Of a stretch of DNA of 64,000 nucleotides, positions 17,014-26,258 are shown piece by piece. Both the position numbers and the translations under genes were made by a program. Under the pieces are notes generated by a model. The model searched no databases. It saw only the letters and a program-made list of their open reading frames with translations, and had not been told where the DNA came from. This DNA is from Brachybacterium timonense (GTDB lineage: Bacteria > Actinomycetota > Actinomycetes > Actinomycetales > Dermabacteraceae): assembly GCF_900258505.1 (NCBI RefSeq), contig NZ_LT984895.1:2267105-2331104 (forward strand). The letters are read 5' to 3'. How positions within the stretch are numbered: position 1 is the stretch's first letter; each line of letters begins with the position of its first letter.

Positions 17014-18219
17014 TCAGCCGTTCGACGCGGTGCCCGCAGCGCGGTCGCAGAGCCTACGGGCGAGTGGTCCGAGCGCCTGGGCGTGCTCATCGGCGAGGAC
17101 GAGAAGGGCGTCGTCGGTGTCGACCACGCTCACACCCTCCACGCCCACGAGCGCCACGAGGCGATGCGAGGAACCGTACACCGTGGCCTGCGAGGACACG
17201 GCATCGACCCGGGTATCGCCCAGAACGCGGACATCGCTGCGTTCATCCCCGACTGTGCGCACGGCCCCGCCAGCGTCCGGGCTGCGCAGCTGGCGGGCGA
17301 GGGCAGCGAAGTCTCCGACGTCATCCCAGTCGAACGTCGCAGGCACGACGGCCACGCGCCCCTGTGCAGCGAGCGGCTCGGCGAGCGCATGGTCGATCGC
17401 GATCGAGGTGAGCGTGGGCCAAACCTCGTCACGGACCGCGTCGGCGTGCGGCCCGTCGAGGGCGGCAGCGATGCGGCGTGCACCGGCTGCAAGCGGCGGG
17501 ATCTGTTCGGCCAGGGCGTCCAGCAGCATGTCGGCTCGGGCCACGAACATGCCGGCGTTCCACAGGTGGCCGCCCTCGGCGAGGAACTGTGCGGCCCGAT
17601 CTGCGTCGGGCTTCTCCACGAAGCGGTCCACCCGGAGCGCTCCGGTGACGTTCAGCGCATCGTCCGTGTCCCTGGCCTGGCAGCGGATGTAGCCGAAGCC
17701 GGTCGCCGGATGCGTGGGTCGAATGCCGAGCGTCGTCAGGTAGCCGTGTGCGGCAGCGGCGCACGCGCGACGCACGTCGTCATGGAAAGCCGCGGTGTCA
17801 GTGATCAGGTGATCGGCGGCGAAGGAGCCGATGATCGCGTCGGGATGTTCGCGCTCAGCCACCGCCGCACCGAGCGCGATCGCTGGCATGGAGTTGCGGC
17901 CCGACGGCTCAACGAGCACACGGGCCTGCTCCCCCACCTGCTCACGCACGGCGCCCTCGTGGGCGCGCCCCGTGATGATGCACGCGGGATAGTCGGCAAC
18001 GCCGTCGAGCCGGGCGATGGTCTGCTGCAGCAGGGAGGCGCCGCTCCCCGTGAGGTCGAGCAGGAACTTCGGGTGGTCGGGCCGTGAGAGCGGCCACAGT
18101 CGGGTGCCGGCTCCCCCGGCGGGCACGATGGGGATGAAGGGTGCCCGAGGCGTGGCGTCGGGCGCCTCGTGGCGTGATGCTGCCATGACCATGTCCACAG
18201 GGTAACGATCCGGGAACAT
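17014..18219 (-). CDS. manC: Mannose-1-phosphate guanylyltransferase
   Basis: A nucleotidyltransferase of up to 401 residues that makes GDP-mannose from mannose-1-phosphate and GTP for glycan synthesis. PAGGAGTRLWPLSRPDHPKF is the GTP/metal-binding signature, and FVEKPDADRAAQFL with WNAGMFV further along are also diagnostic. The start is uncertain: ATG codons at 18219, 18192 and 18186 are all possible, and none has a convincing ribosome-binding site. It is divergent from sdhC. Confidence 0.9.
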   Translation of the reverse strand: MFPDRYPVDMVMAASRHEAPDATPRAPFIPIVPAGGAGTRLWPLSRPDHPKFLLDLTGSGASLLQQTIARLDGVADYPACIITGRAHEGAVREQVGEQARVLVEPSGRNSMPAIALGAAVAEREHPDAIIGSFAADHLITDTAAFHDDVRRACAAAAHGYLTTLGIRPTHPATGFGYIRCQARDTDDALNVTGALRVDRFVEKPDADRAAQFLAEGGHLWNAGMFVARADMLLDALAEQIPPLAAGARRIAAALDGPHADAVRDEVWPTLTSIAIDHALAEPLAAQGRVAVVPATFDWDDVGDFAALARQLRSPDAGGAVRTVGDERSDVRVLGDTRVDAVSSQATVYGSSHRLVALVGVEGVSVVDTDDALLVLADEHAQALGPLARRLCDRAAGTASNG

Positions 18220-18276
18220 GTCCGGCGTGCGGTTCTGTAACAGTGCCGCGCGGCCAGAACAGCCTGGTCCGAGTGC

Positions 18277-18282
18277 TAGGCT
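18277..18282 (+). promoter_or_regulatory. Possible -10 box (TAGGCT) for the sdhCDAB operon
   Basis: TAGGCT in the manC-sdhC divergent region, followed by a GC-rich hairpin at 18287-18304 (GCGCCCC/GGGGGCG). It would give a leader of about 150 bases before sdhC. No clear -35 box was seen. Confidence 0.3.
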
Positions 18283-18440
18283 GACGGCGCCCCTGTCGGG
18301 GGCGATGATGATGTCGCCGTGTCGTCACCCGCTCGTCGGACCGGATCGCCGCGCTGTCGCGGTCGGGTGCAGGATGCGCGAGGATCCACGCGTGCACACA
18401 TCGGATCCTCCGGCTCCACCCCCGTTCTTTGGAGGACTCC

Positions 18441-18818
18441 GTGGCATCAGCCCAGTCCGGGACGCTCTACCGCGGCCGAGAAGGCATGTGGTCCTGGGTC
18501 GCGCACCGCATCTCCGGGATGCTCATCTTCCTATTCCTCGTCGTCCACGTGCTCGACACCGCACTGGTGCGAGTCTCCCCTGAGGCGTACAACGAGGTCA
18601 TCGGCCACTACGCAACGCCGGTCTTCGGCATTGGCGAGCTCGGGCTGGTCGCCGCGATCCTCTTCCACGCGCTCAATGGTCTGCGCGTGATCCTGGTCGA
18701 CTTCTGGTCGGGTGGGACGAAGCACCAGCGGGCCCTGTTCTGGGGCGTCGTCATCGTGTGGGCCGTCCTCATGGCCGGCTTCACTCCCCGCCACCTGATG
18801 CACATGTTCGGAGCGTGA
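18441..18818 (+). CDS. sdhC: Succinate dehydrogenase cytochrome b subunit
   Basis: A 125-residue membrane subunit of complex II with three hydrophobic helices. It contributes to heme b and quinone binding; WVAHRISGMLIFLFLVVHVLD carries the conserved Arg, Ser and His. The start is the GTG at 18441, since GGAGG at 18431-18435 lies 5 bases before it. A TTG twelve bases upstream would overlap that ribosome-binding site. sdhD follows after a single base. Confidence 0.93.
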   Translation: MASAQSGTLYRGREGMWSWVAHRISGMLIFLFLVVHVLDTALVRVSPEAYNEVIGHYATPVFGIGELGLVAAILFHALNGLRVILVDFWSGGTKHQRALFWGVVIVWAVLMAGFTPRHLMHMFGA

Positions 18819-18819
18819 G

Positions 18820-19266
18820 ATGACCACCACCATTCCCGAGCCCCGCACCCGGTACCGCCGCACCGGTCAGCGCGGTGTGAACACCGAAATGGCTGCCTGG
18901 CTGTTCATGCGCATCTCCGGTGTTGCCCTGGTGATCCTGGTATTCGGCCACCTTTTCGTGAACCTCTGGCTGGGAGAGGGCGTCAAGGGCATCGACTTCG
19001 CCTTCGTGGCCGGCAAGTGGACCAGCCCCTTCTGGCAGACCTGGGACCTGGCCATGCTCTGGCTGGGCATGATCCACGGCGCCAACGGCGTGCGCACGAT
19101 CATCAATGACTACGCGCGCAACGACACGCTGCGCATGGTCCTCAAGGCGCTGCTGTATATCGCCGCTGTGGTGACCATCGTGCTGGGCACGCTCGTGATC
19201 TTCACGTTCAGCCCGTGCCCTGCGGGCGCCGATCCCGCCCTGTTGCCCTCCATCTGCCAGGGCTGA
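18820..19266 (+). CDS. sdhD: Succinate dehydrogenase hydrophobic membrane anchor subunit
   Basis: A 148-residue second membrane anchor of complex II with three hydrophobic segments. The first contains FMRISGVALVILVFGHLFVN, and the middle one has MLWLGMIHGANGVRTIINDY, with the conserved His and Asp-Tyr of heme/quinone sites. A Pro/Cys-rich C-terminal tail (CPAGADPALLPSICQG) lies outside the membrane. GGAG precedes the ATG. It sits between sdhC and sdhA. Confidence 0.92.
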   Translation: MTTTIPEPRTRYRRTGQRGVNTEMAAWLFMRISGVALVILVFGHLFVNLWLGEGVKGIDFAFVAGKWTSPFWQTWDLAMLWLGMIHGANGVRTIINDYARNDTLRMVLKALLYIAAVVTIVLGTLVIFTFSPCPAGADPALLPSICQG

Positions 19267-19306
19267 GTCCTGCCCTGACGCCGTCACGAACGGAGCCTGA
19301 ATCCTC

Positions 19307-21082
19307 ATGCAGACCCATACCTATGACGTGGTGATCGTCGGCGCCGGCGGCGCCGGTATGCGCGCGGCGCTGGAGGCCTCCAAGCGCGCCCGCACCGCTG
19401 TGGTCACCAAGCTCTACCCCACTCGCTCCCACACCGGTGCCGCGCAGGGCGGCATGTGTGCCGCCCTTGCCAACGTCGAGGAGGACAACTGGGAGTGGCA
19501 CACGTATGACACCGTCAAGGGTGGCGACTACCTGGTGGACCAGGACGCCGCGGAGATCATGGCCAAGGAAGCCATCGACGCGGTGCTCGACCTGGAGAAG
19601 ATGGGCCTGCCGTTCAACCGCACTCCGGAGGGCCGCATCGACCAGCGCCGCTTCGGCGGTCACACCCGTGAGCACGGTGAGGCACCGGTGCGGCGAGCCT
19701 GCTACGCGGCGGACCGCACCGGTCACATGATCCTGCAGACCCTCTACCAGAACTGCGTGAAGCAGCAGGTGGAGTTCTTCAACGAGTACTACGTGCTGGA
19801 CATCCTGCTCACCGGCGATCCGCGCACTTACGAGGATGTGCGTGCCGCTGGCGTGGTCACCTATGAACTGGCCACCGGCGAGATCCACGTGTTCCGCGCG
19901 AAGTCGGTGGTGTTCGCCTCCGGCGGTTTCGGCAAGGTGTTCAAGACGACGTCGAACGCCCACACCCTGACCGGTGATGGCCCGGCCATGGCGCTGCGCC
20001 GCGGTATCCCGCTGGAGGATATGGAGTTCTTCCAGTTCCATCCGACGGGCCTGGCTGGCCTGGGCATCCTGCTGTCTGAGGCCGCCCGCGGCGAAGGCGG
20101 CATCCTGCGCAATGCAGACATGGAGCGCTTCATGGAGCGCTACGCCCCGACGCTGAAGGACCTCGCTCCCCGCGACGTGGTGGCCCGCGCGATGGCGAAC
20201 GAAGTGCGTGAAGGACGCGGCTGCGGCCCGAACAAGGACTATGTGCTGCTGGATCTCACGCACCTGGAGCCCGCGCACATCGATGCGAAGCTGCCGGACA
20301 TCACCGAGTTCGCCCGCACCTACCTGGGTGTGGAGCCCTACACGGAGCCGGTGCCGGTGTACCCCACCGCGCATTACGCGATGGGCGGCATCCCCACGAA
20401 CGTGCGCGGCGAGGTGCTGCGCAACAGTGAGGACGTGATCCCCGGCCTGTACGCCGCCGGTGAGACGGCCTGCGTGTCGGTGCACGGCGGTAACCGTCTG
20501 GGCACGAACTCGCTGCTAGACATCAACGTGTTCGGCCGCCGCTCCGGCATCGCCGCCGCGGAGCATGCTGCACAGGTTGAGCAGGCAGAGCTGCCGGCCG
20601 GCGCTGAGGAGCCGACGGTTCAGCTGCTGGAGCGTCTGCGCGACCGTCCCGCCACCGAGGATCGCATCGCCGATATCCGGCGCGATCTGCAGGAGACGAT
20701 GGACGCGAACGTGCAGGTGTTCCGCACGGAGGAGACCTGCCGCAAGGCGCTCGAGGATATCCGCGCGCTCATGAAGCGCTACGAGACCGTGGCCGTGCAG
20801 GACAAGGGCCGGCGCTACAACCTCGACCTCATGGAGGCCGTGGAGCTGGGGTACCTGCTGGATCTCGCCGAGTGTGTGGCGCTCGGGGCTCTGCACCGCA
20901 AGGAGTCCCGCGGCGGTCACTTCCGCGAGGACTTCCCCAACCGTGATGATGCGAACTTCCTGCACCACACGATGACCTACCGCACCCTGGAGGGTGAGAC
21001 CGGCGAGGAGGGCACCACGCTGCGGCTGGGCACCAAGCCTGTGGTCATCACCCGTTACGAGCCGAAGGAGCGCACGTTCTGA
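19307..21082 (+). CDS. sdhA: Succinate dehydrogenase flavoprotein subunit
   Basis: The 591-residue catalytic subunit that oxidises succinate to fumarate with covalently bound FAD. Visible features are the FAD fold [17 protein letters not shown], the flavinylated His in [10 protein letters not shown], the substrate loop [16 protein letters not shown] with an active-site Arg, and the late [13 protein letters not shown]. Length is normal. Its stop overlaps the sdhB start (TGATG). Confidence 0.97.
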   Translation: MQTHTYDVVIVGAGGAGMRAALEASKRARTAVVTKLYPTRSHTGAAQGGMCAALANVEEDNWEWHTYDTVKGGDYLVDQDAAEIMAKEAIDAVLDLEKMGLPFNRTPEGRIDQRRFGGHTREHGEAPVRRACYAADRTGHMILQTLYQNCVKQQVEFFNEYYVLDILLTGDPRTYEDVRAAGVVTYELATGEIHVFRAKSVVFASGGFGKVFKTTSNAHTLTGDGPAMALRRGIPLEDMEFFQFHPTGLAGLGILLSEAARGEGGILRNADMERFMERYAPTLKDLAPRDVVARAMANEVREGRGCGPNKDYVLLDLTHLEPAHIDAKLPDITEFARTYLGVEPYTEPVPVYPTAHYAMGGIPTNVRGEVLRNSEDVIPGLYAAGETACVSVHGGNRLGTNSLLDINVFGRRSGIAAAEHAAQVEQAELPAGAEEPTVQLLERLRDRPATEDRIADIRRDLQETMDANVQVFRTEETCRKALEDIRALMKRYETVAVQDKGRRYNLDLMEAVELGYLLDLAECVALGALHRKESRGGHFREDFPNRDDANFLHHTMTYRTLEGETGEEGTTLRLGTKPVVITRYEPKERTF

Positions 21083-21843
21083 TGACCGCTGAGGCGAAGA
21101 ACACGACTGCCGAATCGTCGGCCGCTGAGATCCCCTCCTTCGACGTCACGCTGCGGATCGCCCGCTTCGATCCGGATTCGGATCAGGGCACCCACTGGCA
21201 GGACTTCACGGTGCGGATGCACGGCACGGATCGTGTGCTGGATGCCCTTCACGAGATCAAGTGGCATCACGACGGCTCGTTGACGTTCCGCCGCTCCTGC
21301 GCCCACGGCATCTGCGGTTCGGACGCGATGCGCATCAATGGCCGCAACCGGCTGGCGTGCAAGACGCTGCTGAAGGACCTCGACATCAAGAAGCCGATCA
21401 CGGTGGAACCGATCAAGGGTCTGCCCGTGGAGAAGGACCTCATCGTCGATATGGAGCCGTTCTTCGACTCTTATCGCGAGGTGATGCCGTTCCTCGTGGC
21501 ACACGGCCAGGAGCCGAGCCGTGAGCGCCTGCAGTCAGCCGAGCAGCGCGAACGCTTCGACGACACCACGAAGTGCATTCTGTGCGCCGCCTGCACCTCG
21601 TCTTGCCCCGTGTTCTGGACCGACGGGCAGTACTTCGGGCCTGCGGCGATCGTGAACGCGCACCGCTTCATCTTCGACTCGCGCGACGACGCGGGTGAGC
21701 AGCGTCTGGAGATCCTCAACACGCGCGAAGGCGTGTGGCGTTGCCGCACCACGTTCAACTGCTCCGAAGCGTGCCCGCGCGGTATCCAGGTGACCAAGGC
21801 GATCGCTGAGGTCAAGCAGGCCGTCATCCGCGGCCGCATCTGA
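21082..21843 (+). CDS. sdhB: Succinate dehydrogenase iron-sulfur subunit
   Basis: A 253-residue electron-transfer subunit. The [2Fe-2S] ligands are in RRSCAHGICGSDAM (with one further Cys in NRLACKTLL), and the [4Fe-4S] and [3Fe-4S] ligands are in CILCAACTSSCPVFW and CSEACPRGI. It passes electrons from FADH2 in SdhA to quinone at SdhCD. It is translationally coupled to sdhA and ends the operon. Confidence 0.97.
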   Translation: MTAEAKNTTAESSAAEIPSFDVTLRIARFDPDSDQGTHWQDFTVRMHGTDRVLDALHEIKWHHDGSLTFRRSCAHGICGSDAMRINGRNRLACKTLLKDLDIKKPITVEPIKGLPVEKDLIVDMEPFFDSYREVMPFLVAHGQEPSRERLQSAEQRERFDDTTKCILCAACTSSCPVFWTDGQYFGPAAIVNAHRFIFDSRDDAGEQRLEILNTREGVWRCRTTFNCSEACPRGIQVTKAIAEVKQAVIRGRI

Positions 21844-21870
21844 CGGCGCGGCCCCGCAGCCACGTCACGG

Positions 21871-21917
21871 CAGGGCCCGATCCGCTCCGGTGAGCGCACC
21901 GGTCGGCTCGGGCCCTG
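21871..21917 (+). terminator. Terminator hairpin after sdhB
   Basis: CAGGGCCCGA and TCGGGCCCTG form a perfect 10-bp stem 28 bases after the sdhB stop, with a GC-rich loop and TTGT following. It probably ends the sdhCDAB transcript; because xth converges, it may work in both directions. Confidence 0.6.
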
Positions 21918-22018
21918 TTGTCGATCGGCCTCCCATGTCAGGACGCTACGGGCGGAGCGGACCGCATGAGCGGCGGCACATCGACGCGGGTGCTCCGGGC
22001 ACAGAACGATGCTTCGCC

Positions 22019-22840
22019 TCAGCCGTAGGTGATGATCAGTGGGGCATGGTCGGACCAGCGGGTGTCGTAGGACGGTGCGCGGTCCACGCGGGCGCTCTGC
22101 GCACGCTCGGCCAGCTCGGGGCTGGCGATCTGGTAGTCGATGCGCCAGCCGGCGTCGTTGTCGAACGCCTTGCCGCGCTGTGACCACCACGTGTAGGGAC
22201 CGGGTCCCTCGCCGGCGAGGGTGCGGTGCACGTCCACCCAGTCACTGTCGACCAGCAGACGGTCCAGGTAGGCGCGTTCTTCGGGCAGGAACCCGGCGCT
22301 GGTGAGGTTGCCCTTCCAGTTTTTGATGTCGACCTCGCGGTGGGCGATGTTGATGTCGCCGGTGAGCAGCACGTGGCGGCCGTCGGCGCGTAGAGCGGCC
22401 AGGCGTTCCAGCATCACGTCGAGGAAGGCGTACTTGTCGATCATTGTCTGGGGGCGCTCGGTGCTGCCGGAGTGCATGTAGCAGGAGATCACGGTCAGCT
22501 CGCGGCCGTCACCCAGGGGGTCATCGAGGTCCAGCTCAAGCCAGCGGCCGGTGTGGGTGTCCTCCTGAAGGCCAGGCAGGCCTCGACGAACCGCATCGAG
22601 GTCCACGTCATCCCGCTCGACGCGCACAGCTGCTGCAACGCCCGCGCGGCCTTTGAGGCGCGACGCGCTAGACGCGGTGGCCCAGCCCTCGCCGACCAGA
22701 CCGGCCACGAGCTCGTCGGGGGCGCGGACTTCCTGCAGGGTGATCACATCGGCTCCCGCGGAGGCAACCCACTCGGGCATTCCTTTGCGGACGGCGGCCC
22801 GCAGGCCGTTGACGTTGACGGTGGCGATCGTGAGGCTCAT
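22019..22840 (-). CDS. xth: Exodeoxyribonuclease III
   Basis: A 273-residue AP endonuclease/3'-5' exonuclease for base-excision repair. The start is the ATG at 22840 (MSLTIATVNVNGLRAA); the frame upstream is not protein-like. Catalytic motifs are TLQEVRAP near residue 40, VISCYMHSG, LLTGDINIAHREVDIKNWK, and WRIDYQIASPEL with SDHAPLI at the end. Length is normal. Confidence 0.94.
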   Translation of the reverse strand: MSLTIATVNVNGLRAAVRKGMPEWVASAGADVITLQEVRAPDELVAGLVGEGWATASSASRLKGRAGVAAAVRVERDDVDLDAVRRGLPGLQEDTHTGRWLELDLDDPLGDGRELTVISCYMHSGSTERPQTMIDKYAFLDVMLERLAALRADGRHVLLTGDINIAHREVDIKNWKGNLTSAGFLPEERAYLDRLLVDSDWVDVHRTLAGEGPGPYTWWSQRGKAFDNDAGWRIDYQIASPELAERAQSARVDRAPSYDTRWSDHAPLIITYG

Positions 22841-22948
22841 GCAGGGCAGTATTCCAGGATCGTGATCACCGCGGCTGCCTGCAGCGGGGCATGGCATCAT
22901 CGATGCGGGACATCCCACTCGTCCCGTCGATGCCGCCAGGAGGTTCCC

Positions 22949-23782
22949 ATGTCAGCTCTGCGACGCCTCAAGAACGGGTTCCCGATCAGGATCAGCCGCC
23001 AGCCCCAGGCCCAGCGGACCGCGTCCGCGGACCTACGGGAAATCGCGCCGTCGCTTGGCCGCAATCCGTCGGCGCAGGAGCTGCTCGATGAGGCCCGTGC
23101 CGTGGTGATCAGAGCGATGCGCGATGAGTTCCTGCGCGAAGGCCTGGTGCTCGTGGACCTACCGGCGGACTGGACGCGCCGCACCCTGCTGGAGTCGCAC
23201 CTGGCTGACGATCACGAGTACCAGGCGTTCGTGGACCGCTCCCTCCATGCGCTGGCGCTTGAGGCGGATCCGCAACCGGTGGCGCATGTGGCGCAGGAGC
23301 TGCGTGCGCGGGAATCGGCTGATCGCGCAGGACTGACGCTCGAGGCGGCTGGCTCTGTGGCTGCCCTGCTCGTATCCGAGGCGGTGCGCCAGGCTGCGCC
23401 TGCCGGGGACGGGCCGCATGACCGTGACCGTTACCTCGAGCGACTCGAAGCGGTGGCGCAGGGACAGCTGCGCCGGATGGTGACCGTGCCGCAGGAGCTA
23501 CGGGTCGCGCAGCAGCGCCTGGCAGCTCTCGAAGAGGACGTGCATGAAGCACTCGGCCCCGATGCTCCGAACACTTCGTCCGCCGAGGAGAACGGCACGG
23601 CCGCTCCGACGCTCGGTGAGCGCGCCGCCGCCCTACGGGATTACCTGAACTCGGACAGCGGCCGCCAGACCGTCGGGATGATGGCCCGCGGTGCGGCGGC
23701 AGCGGCCACGAATCCGATGGTGCGCCGTGCGGGCCGCACAATCATGGGCAATCGCCGACGCGGCACCGACCATCAGCACTGA
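22949..23782 (+). CDS. Hypothetical protein, 277 residues
   Basis: The start is set by AGGAGG at 22938-22943, five bases before the ATG at 22949. The protein is soluble, mostly helical by composition, rich in Ala, Arg, Glu and Leu, with a basic N-terminus and a C-terminal stretch DSGRQTVGMMARGAAAAATNP followed by an Arg-rich tail. No signal peptide, membrane segment or recognisable motif was found. Two long Glu/Ala/Leu-rich stretches (about residues 110-200) may form coiled coils. Function is unknown; it stands alone, divergent from xth. Confidence 0.7.
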   Translation: MSALRRLKNGFPIRISRQPQAQRTASADLREIAPSLGRNPSAQELLDEARAVVIRAMRDEFLREGLVLVDLPADWTRRTLLESHLADDHEYQAFVDRSLHALALEADPQPVAHVAQELRARESADRAGLTLEAAGSVAALLVSEAVRQAAPAGDGPHDRDRYLERLEAVAQGQLRRMVTVPQELRVAQQRLAALEEDVHEALGPDAPNTSSAEENGTAAPTLGERAAALRDYLNSDSGRQTVGMMARGAAAAATNPMVRRAGRTIMGNRRRGTDHQH

Positions 23783-23830
23783 TCCGCCGAGCAAGCGAGG
23801 CCGACGCCGCATGGCTCAACCGCGAACGCC

Positions 23831-23915
23831 ACCGCGTGTGCGCGGCCATGAGCGTGCCGTGCACCAGCAGGGACCATCCGCTAAGAACGCCCCGCGTGCG
23901 CGCGGCCATGAGCGT
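23831..23915. repeat. Direct repeat of about 25 bp, period 60 bp
   Basis: Bases 23831-23855 and 23891-23915 differ at only two positions and share an identical 16-base run starting CGCGGCCATG. The copies lie exactly 60 bases apart in the gap between the hypothetical gene and the folD stop. No known element is recognised. Confidence 0.55.
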
Positions 23916-23956
23916 TCACGGTGACGCAACTGGCAACGGGTGATGTGTTCAGCGGC

Positions 23957-24862
23957 TCACAGCGACGGCTCGGTGGTGATGCCCGCGGCGTGCTCGGCCA
24001 TCTCCACGACGTTCTTGACCAGCAGCGCCCGGGTCATCGGGCCCACTCCCCCAGGGTTCGGGGAGATCCAGGATGCCTTCTCTGCAACACCGGGCGCGAC
24101 GTCACCGGTGAGCTTCGCTTCCCCGGTCTCCGGGTCGACCACGCGGGAGACGCCGACGTCGAGCACGATCGCGCCCTCCTTGACGTCGTCCTGTGTCACC
24201 AGGTGCGCGGCCCCCGTGGCCGCGACGATCACGTCAGCGCGGCGCAGATGCTCCGACAGATCCCGGGTCCCGGTGTGCGTCAGGGTGACTGTGGCATTGA
24301 CGGCACGGCGCGTCATGAGCGCGCCGATCGATCGGCCGACGGTCACGCCGCGGCCGGCGACCACCACATCCTTGCCCGCAAGGTCGATGCCATGCCGATC
24401 AAGCAGCTCGATGACGGCTCGCGGCGTGCAGGGCAGCGGCGTGAGGATCGGCCGGTTCGCGTTTAGCACCAGTCGCCCCAGGTTCATGGGGTGCAGACCG
24501 TCGGCGTCCTTGGCCGGGTCGATCCGTTCGAGGATCGCATCCGTGTCCAGATGCTTGGGCAACGGCAGCTGCACGATGTAACCGGTGCAGGCTGGATCGG
24601 CGTTCAGCTCATCGATCACCGCCTCGAGCTGCTCCTGAGTGGTGTCCTCCGGCAGGTGCTTCTGGATGGAGTTCAGGCCGATCTGCTCGCTGTCGCGGTG
24701 CTTGCCACGCACGTACGCGGCGCTGCCGGGGTCATCACCCACGAGCACAGTGGCCAGGCCCGGCTGCGGGTGGCCTGCCTGCACGAGGGCGCGCACACGC
24801 TCAGCAAGCTCAGCCTTGATGGTCTTAGCGGTGGCCCGCCCGTCCAGAATCTGTGCACCCAT
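23957..24862 (-). CDS. folD: Bifunctional methylenetetrahydrofolate dehydrogenase/cyclohydrolase
   Basis: A 301-residue enzyme interconverting 5,10-methylene-, methenyl- and 10-formyl-tetrahydrofolate with [18 protein letters not shown] is the dinucleotide-binding loop, [10 protein letters not shown] is a substrate motif, and [13 protein letters not shown] contains the catalytic Lys. The ATG at 24862 is preceded by AGGAAGGAG, deciding it over the one at 24886. It lies 32 bases after glyA and is probably cotranscribed, making a one-carbon unit. Confidence 0.95.
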   Translation of the reverse strand: MGAQILDGRATAKTIKAELAERVRALVQAGHPQPGLATVLVGDDPGSAAYVRGKHRDSEQIGLNSIQKHLPEDTTQEQLEAVIDELNADPACTGYIVQLPLPKHLDTDAILERIDPAKDADGLHPMNLGRLVLNANRPILTPLPCTPRAVIELLDRHGIDLAGKDVVVAGRGVTVGRSIGALMTRRAVNATVTLTHTGTRDLSEHLRRADVIVAATGAAHLVTQDDVKEGAIVLDVGVSRVVDPETGEAKLTGDVAPGVAEKASWISPNPGGVGPMTRALLVKNVVEMAEHAAGITTEPSL

Positions 24863-24894
24863 TCTGTCTCCTTCCTCGCGTTCCATCGTGCCTG

Positions 24895-26163
24895 TCAGTA
24901 CTGGGCAAGTCCCGCATACAGCGGCTTCGCGTCAGCGAGCGCCGCGGTGCGGCGGCGCAGCGCCTCCAGGTCCGCACCGTCGGTCAGTGCGAGCGCGATC
25001 ACGTCGGCCACCTCCCGGAACTCGTCGGCGCCGAAACCGCGGGTGGCGAGCGCCGGGGTGCCGATCCGCAGGCCGGAGGTGACGCGCGGGGGTCGCGGGT
25101 CGTTGGGCACGGCGTTGCGGTTCACGGTGATGCCGACCTCGTGGAGGCGGTCCTCCGCCATCTGGCCGTCGAACGGGCTGTCCACGAGGGAGACGAGCAC
25201 CAGGTGCACGTCCGTACCGCCGGAAAGCACAGACACGCCGGCGCGCTGCATGTCCGGGGCCGTGAGCCGTTCAGCGAGGATGCGCGCGCCCTCGAGGGTG
25301 CGCTCCTGCCGCTCGCGGAACGCAGCGGACGCGGCGACCTTGAGCGCGACTGCTTTCGCGGCGATCACATGCATGAGGGGGCCACCCTGCTGGCCGGGGA
25401 AGACGGCGGAGTTGATCTTCTTGGCCCAGTCATCGGTGGACAGGATCATGCCCGAGCGCGGGCCGGCGAGGGTCTTGTGCACGGTGGTGGAGACGACATC
25501 AGCGTGGGGCACGGGGCTCGGATGCAGCCCGGCGGCGACGAGCCCGGCGAAGTGGGCCATATCCACCCACAAGCGTGCGCCCACCTCGTCGGCAATCGAG
25601 CGGAAGGCCGCAAAATCAAGCTGGCGCGGGTACGCGGACCACCCGGCGACGATCACATCGGGCCGGGTCGTGAGCGCCATCTCCCGCACGGCGTCCATGT
25701 CAAGCCGCCCCGTTGCCGGGTCGATCTCGTAGGCGGCGATGTCGTAGAGCCGGCCGGAGAAATTGAGCTTCATCCCGTGGGTGAGGTGGCCGCCGTGTGC
25801 AAGCGACAGCCCCATCAGCGTGTCCCCGGCCTGGGCGAGTGCGTGCATGACGGCTGCATTCGCGGTGGCACCAGAGTGCGGCTGCACATTGGCGTGCTGA
25901 GCGCCGAACAGCTCCTTCGCGCGCTCGATAGCAATCGTCTCCGCGACGTCCACCTCTTCGCAGCCGCCGTAGTACCGCTTCCCGGGGTAGCCCTCGGCGT
26001 ACTTGTTCGTGAGCACAGAGCCCTGCGCCTGCAGCACTGCCCGCGGCACGAAGTTCTCGCTGGCGATCATCTCCAGCATGCGGCGCTGGCGATCCAGTTC
26101 ACCGTCGAGCACACGCGCAATCTCCGGGTCGAGGTCGGCGATCGACTGGTCCATGACGTCCAC
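24895..26163 (-). CDS. glyA: Serine hydroxymethyltransferase
   Basis: A 422-residue PLP enzyme that converts serine and tetrahydrofolate into glycine and methylene-tetrahydrofolate. The PLP lysine is in [31 protein letters not shown] and [15 protein letters not shown] are N-terminal signatures. It starts at a GTG (26163) four bases after AGGAGG; an in-frame ATG at 26154 is the alternative. folD follows and consumes its product. Confidence 0.95.
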   Translation of the reverse strand: MDVMDQSIADLDPEIARVLDGELDRQRRMLEMIASENFVPRAVLQAQGSVLTNKYAEGYPGKRYYGGCEEVDVAETIAIERAKELFGAQHANVQPHSGATANAAVMHALAQAGDTLMGLSLAHGGHLTHGMKLNFSGRLYDIAAYEIDPATGRLDMDAVREMALTTRPDVIVAGWSAYPRQLDFAAFRSIADEVGARLWVDMAHFAGLVAAGLHPSPVPHADVVSTTVHKTLAGPRSGMILSTDDWAKKINSAVFPGQQGGPLMHVIAAKAVALKVAASAAFRERQERTLEGARILAERLTAPDMQRAGVSVLSGGTDVHLVLVSLVDSPFDGQMAEDRLHEVGITVNRNAVPNDPRPPRVTSGLRIGTPALATRGFGADEFREVADVIALALTDGADLEALRRRTAALADAKPLYAGLAQY

Positions 26164-26187
26164 GGTGCCTCCTGGCTTCTCGGGGAA

Positions 26188-26211
26188 GGGCGGAGCGTCA
26201 TCACGCCGCCC
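26188..26211 (-). promoter_or_regulatory. Hairpin in the murB-glyA spacer
   Basis: On the minus strand GGGCGG-CGT and ACG-CT-CCGCCC pair around a GATG loop, 24 bases before glyA. A possible -10 box (TAGGAT, 26226-26231) lies just upstream, so the hairpin would be in the 5' leader of a glyA-folD transcript. It does not match known folate or glycine riboswitches. Confidence 0.35.
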
Positions 26212-26258
26212 GAAGAATGACCTTCATCCTAAATCGATCCGGCCCGCACCGGGCGCGT

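Noticed and set aside
24853..26220. Plus-strand frame of 455 codons opposite glyA
   Set aside because: Antisense shadow of serine hydroxymethyltransferase; no recognisable domain.
26164..26258. Glycine, ZTP or THF riboswitch before glyA
   Set aside because: The hairpin is present, but none of the conserved core sequences of these riboswitches could be found.
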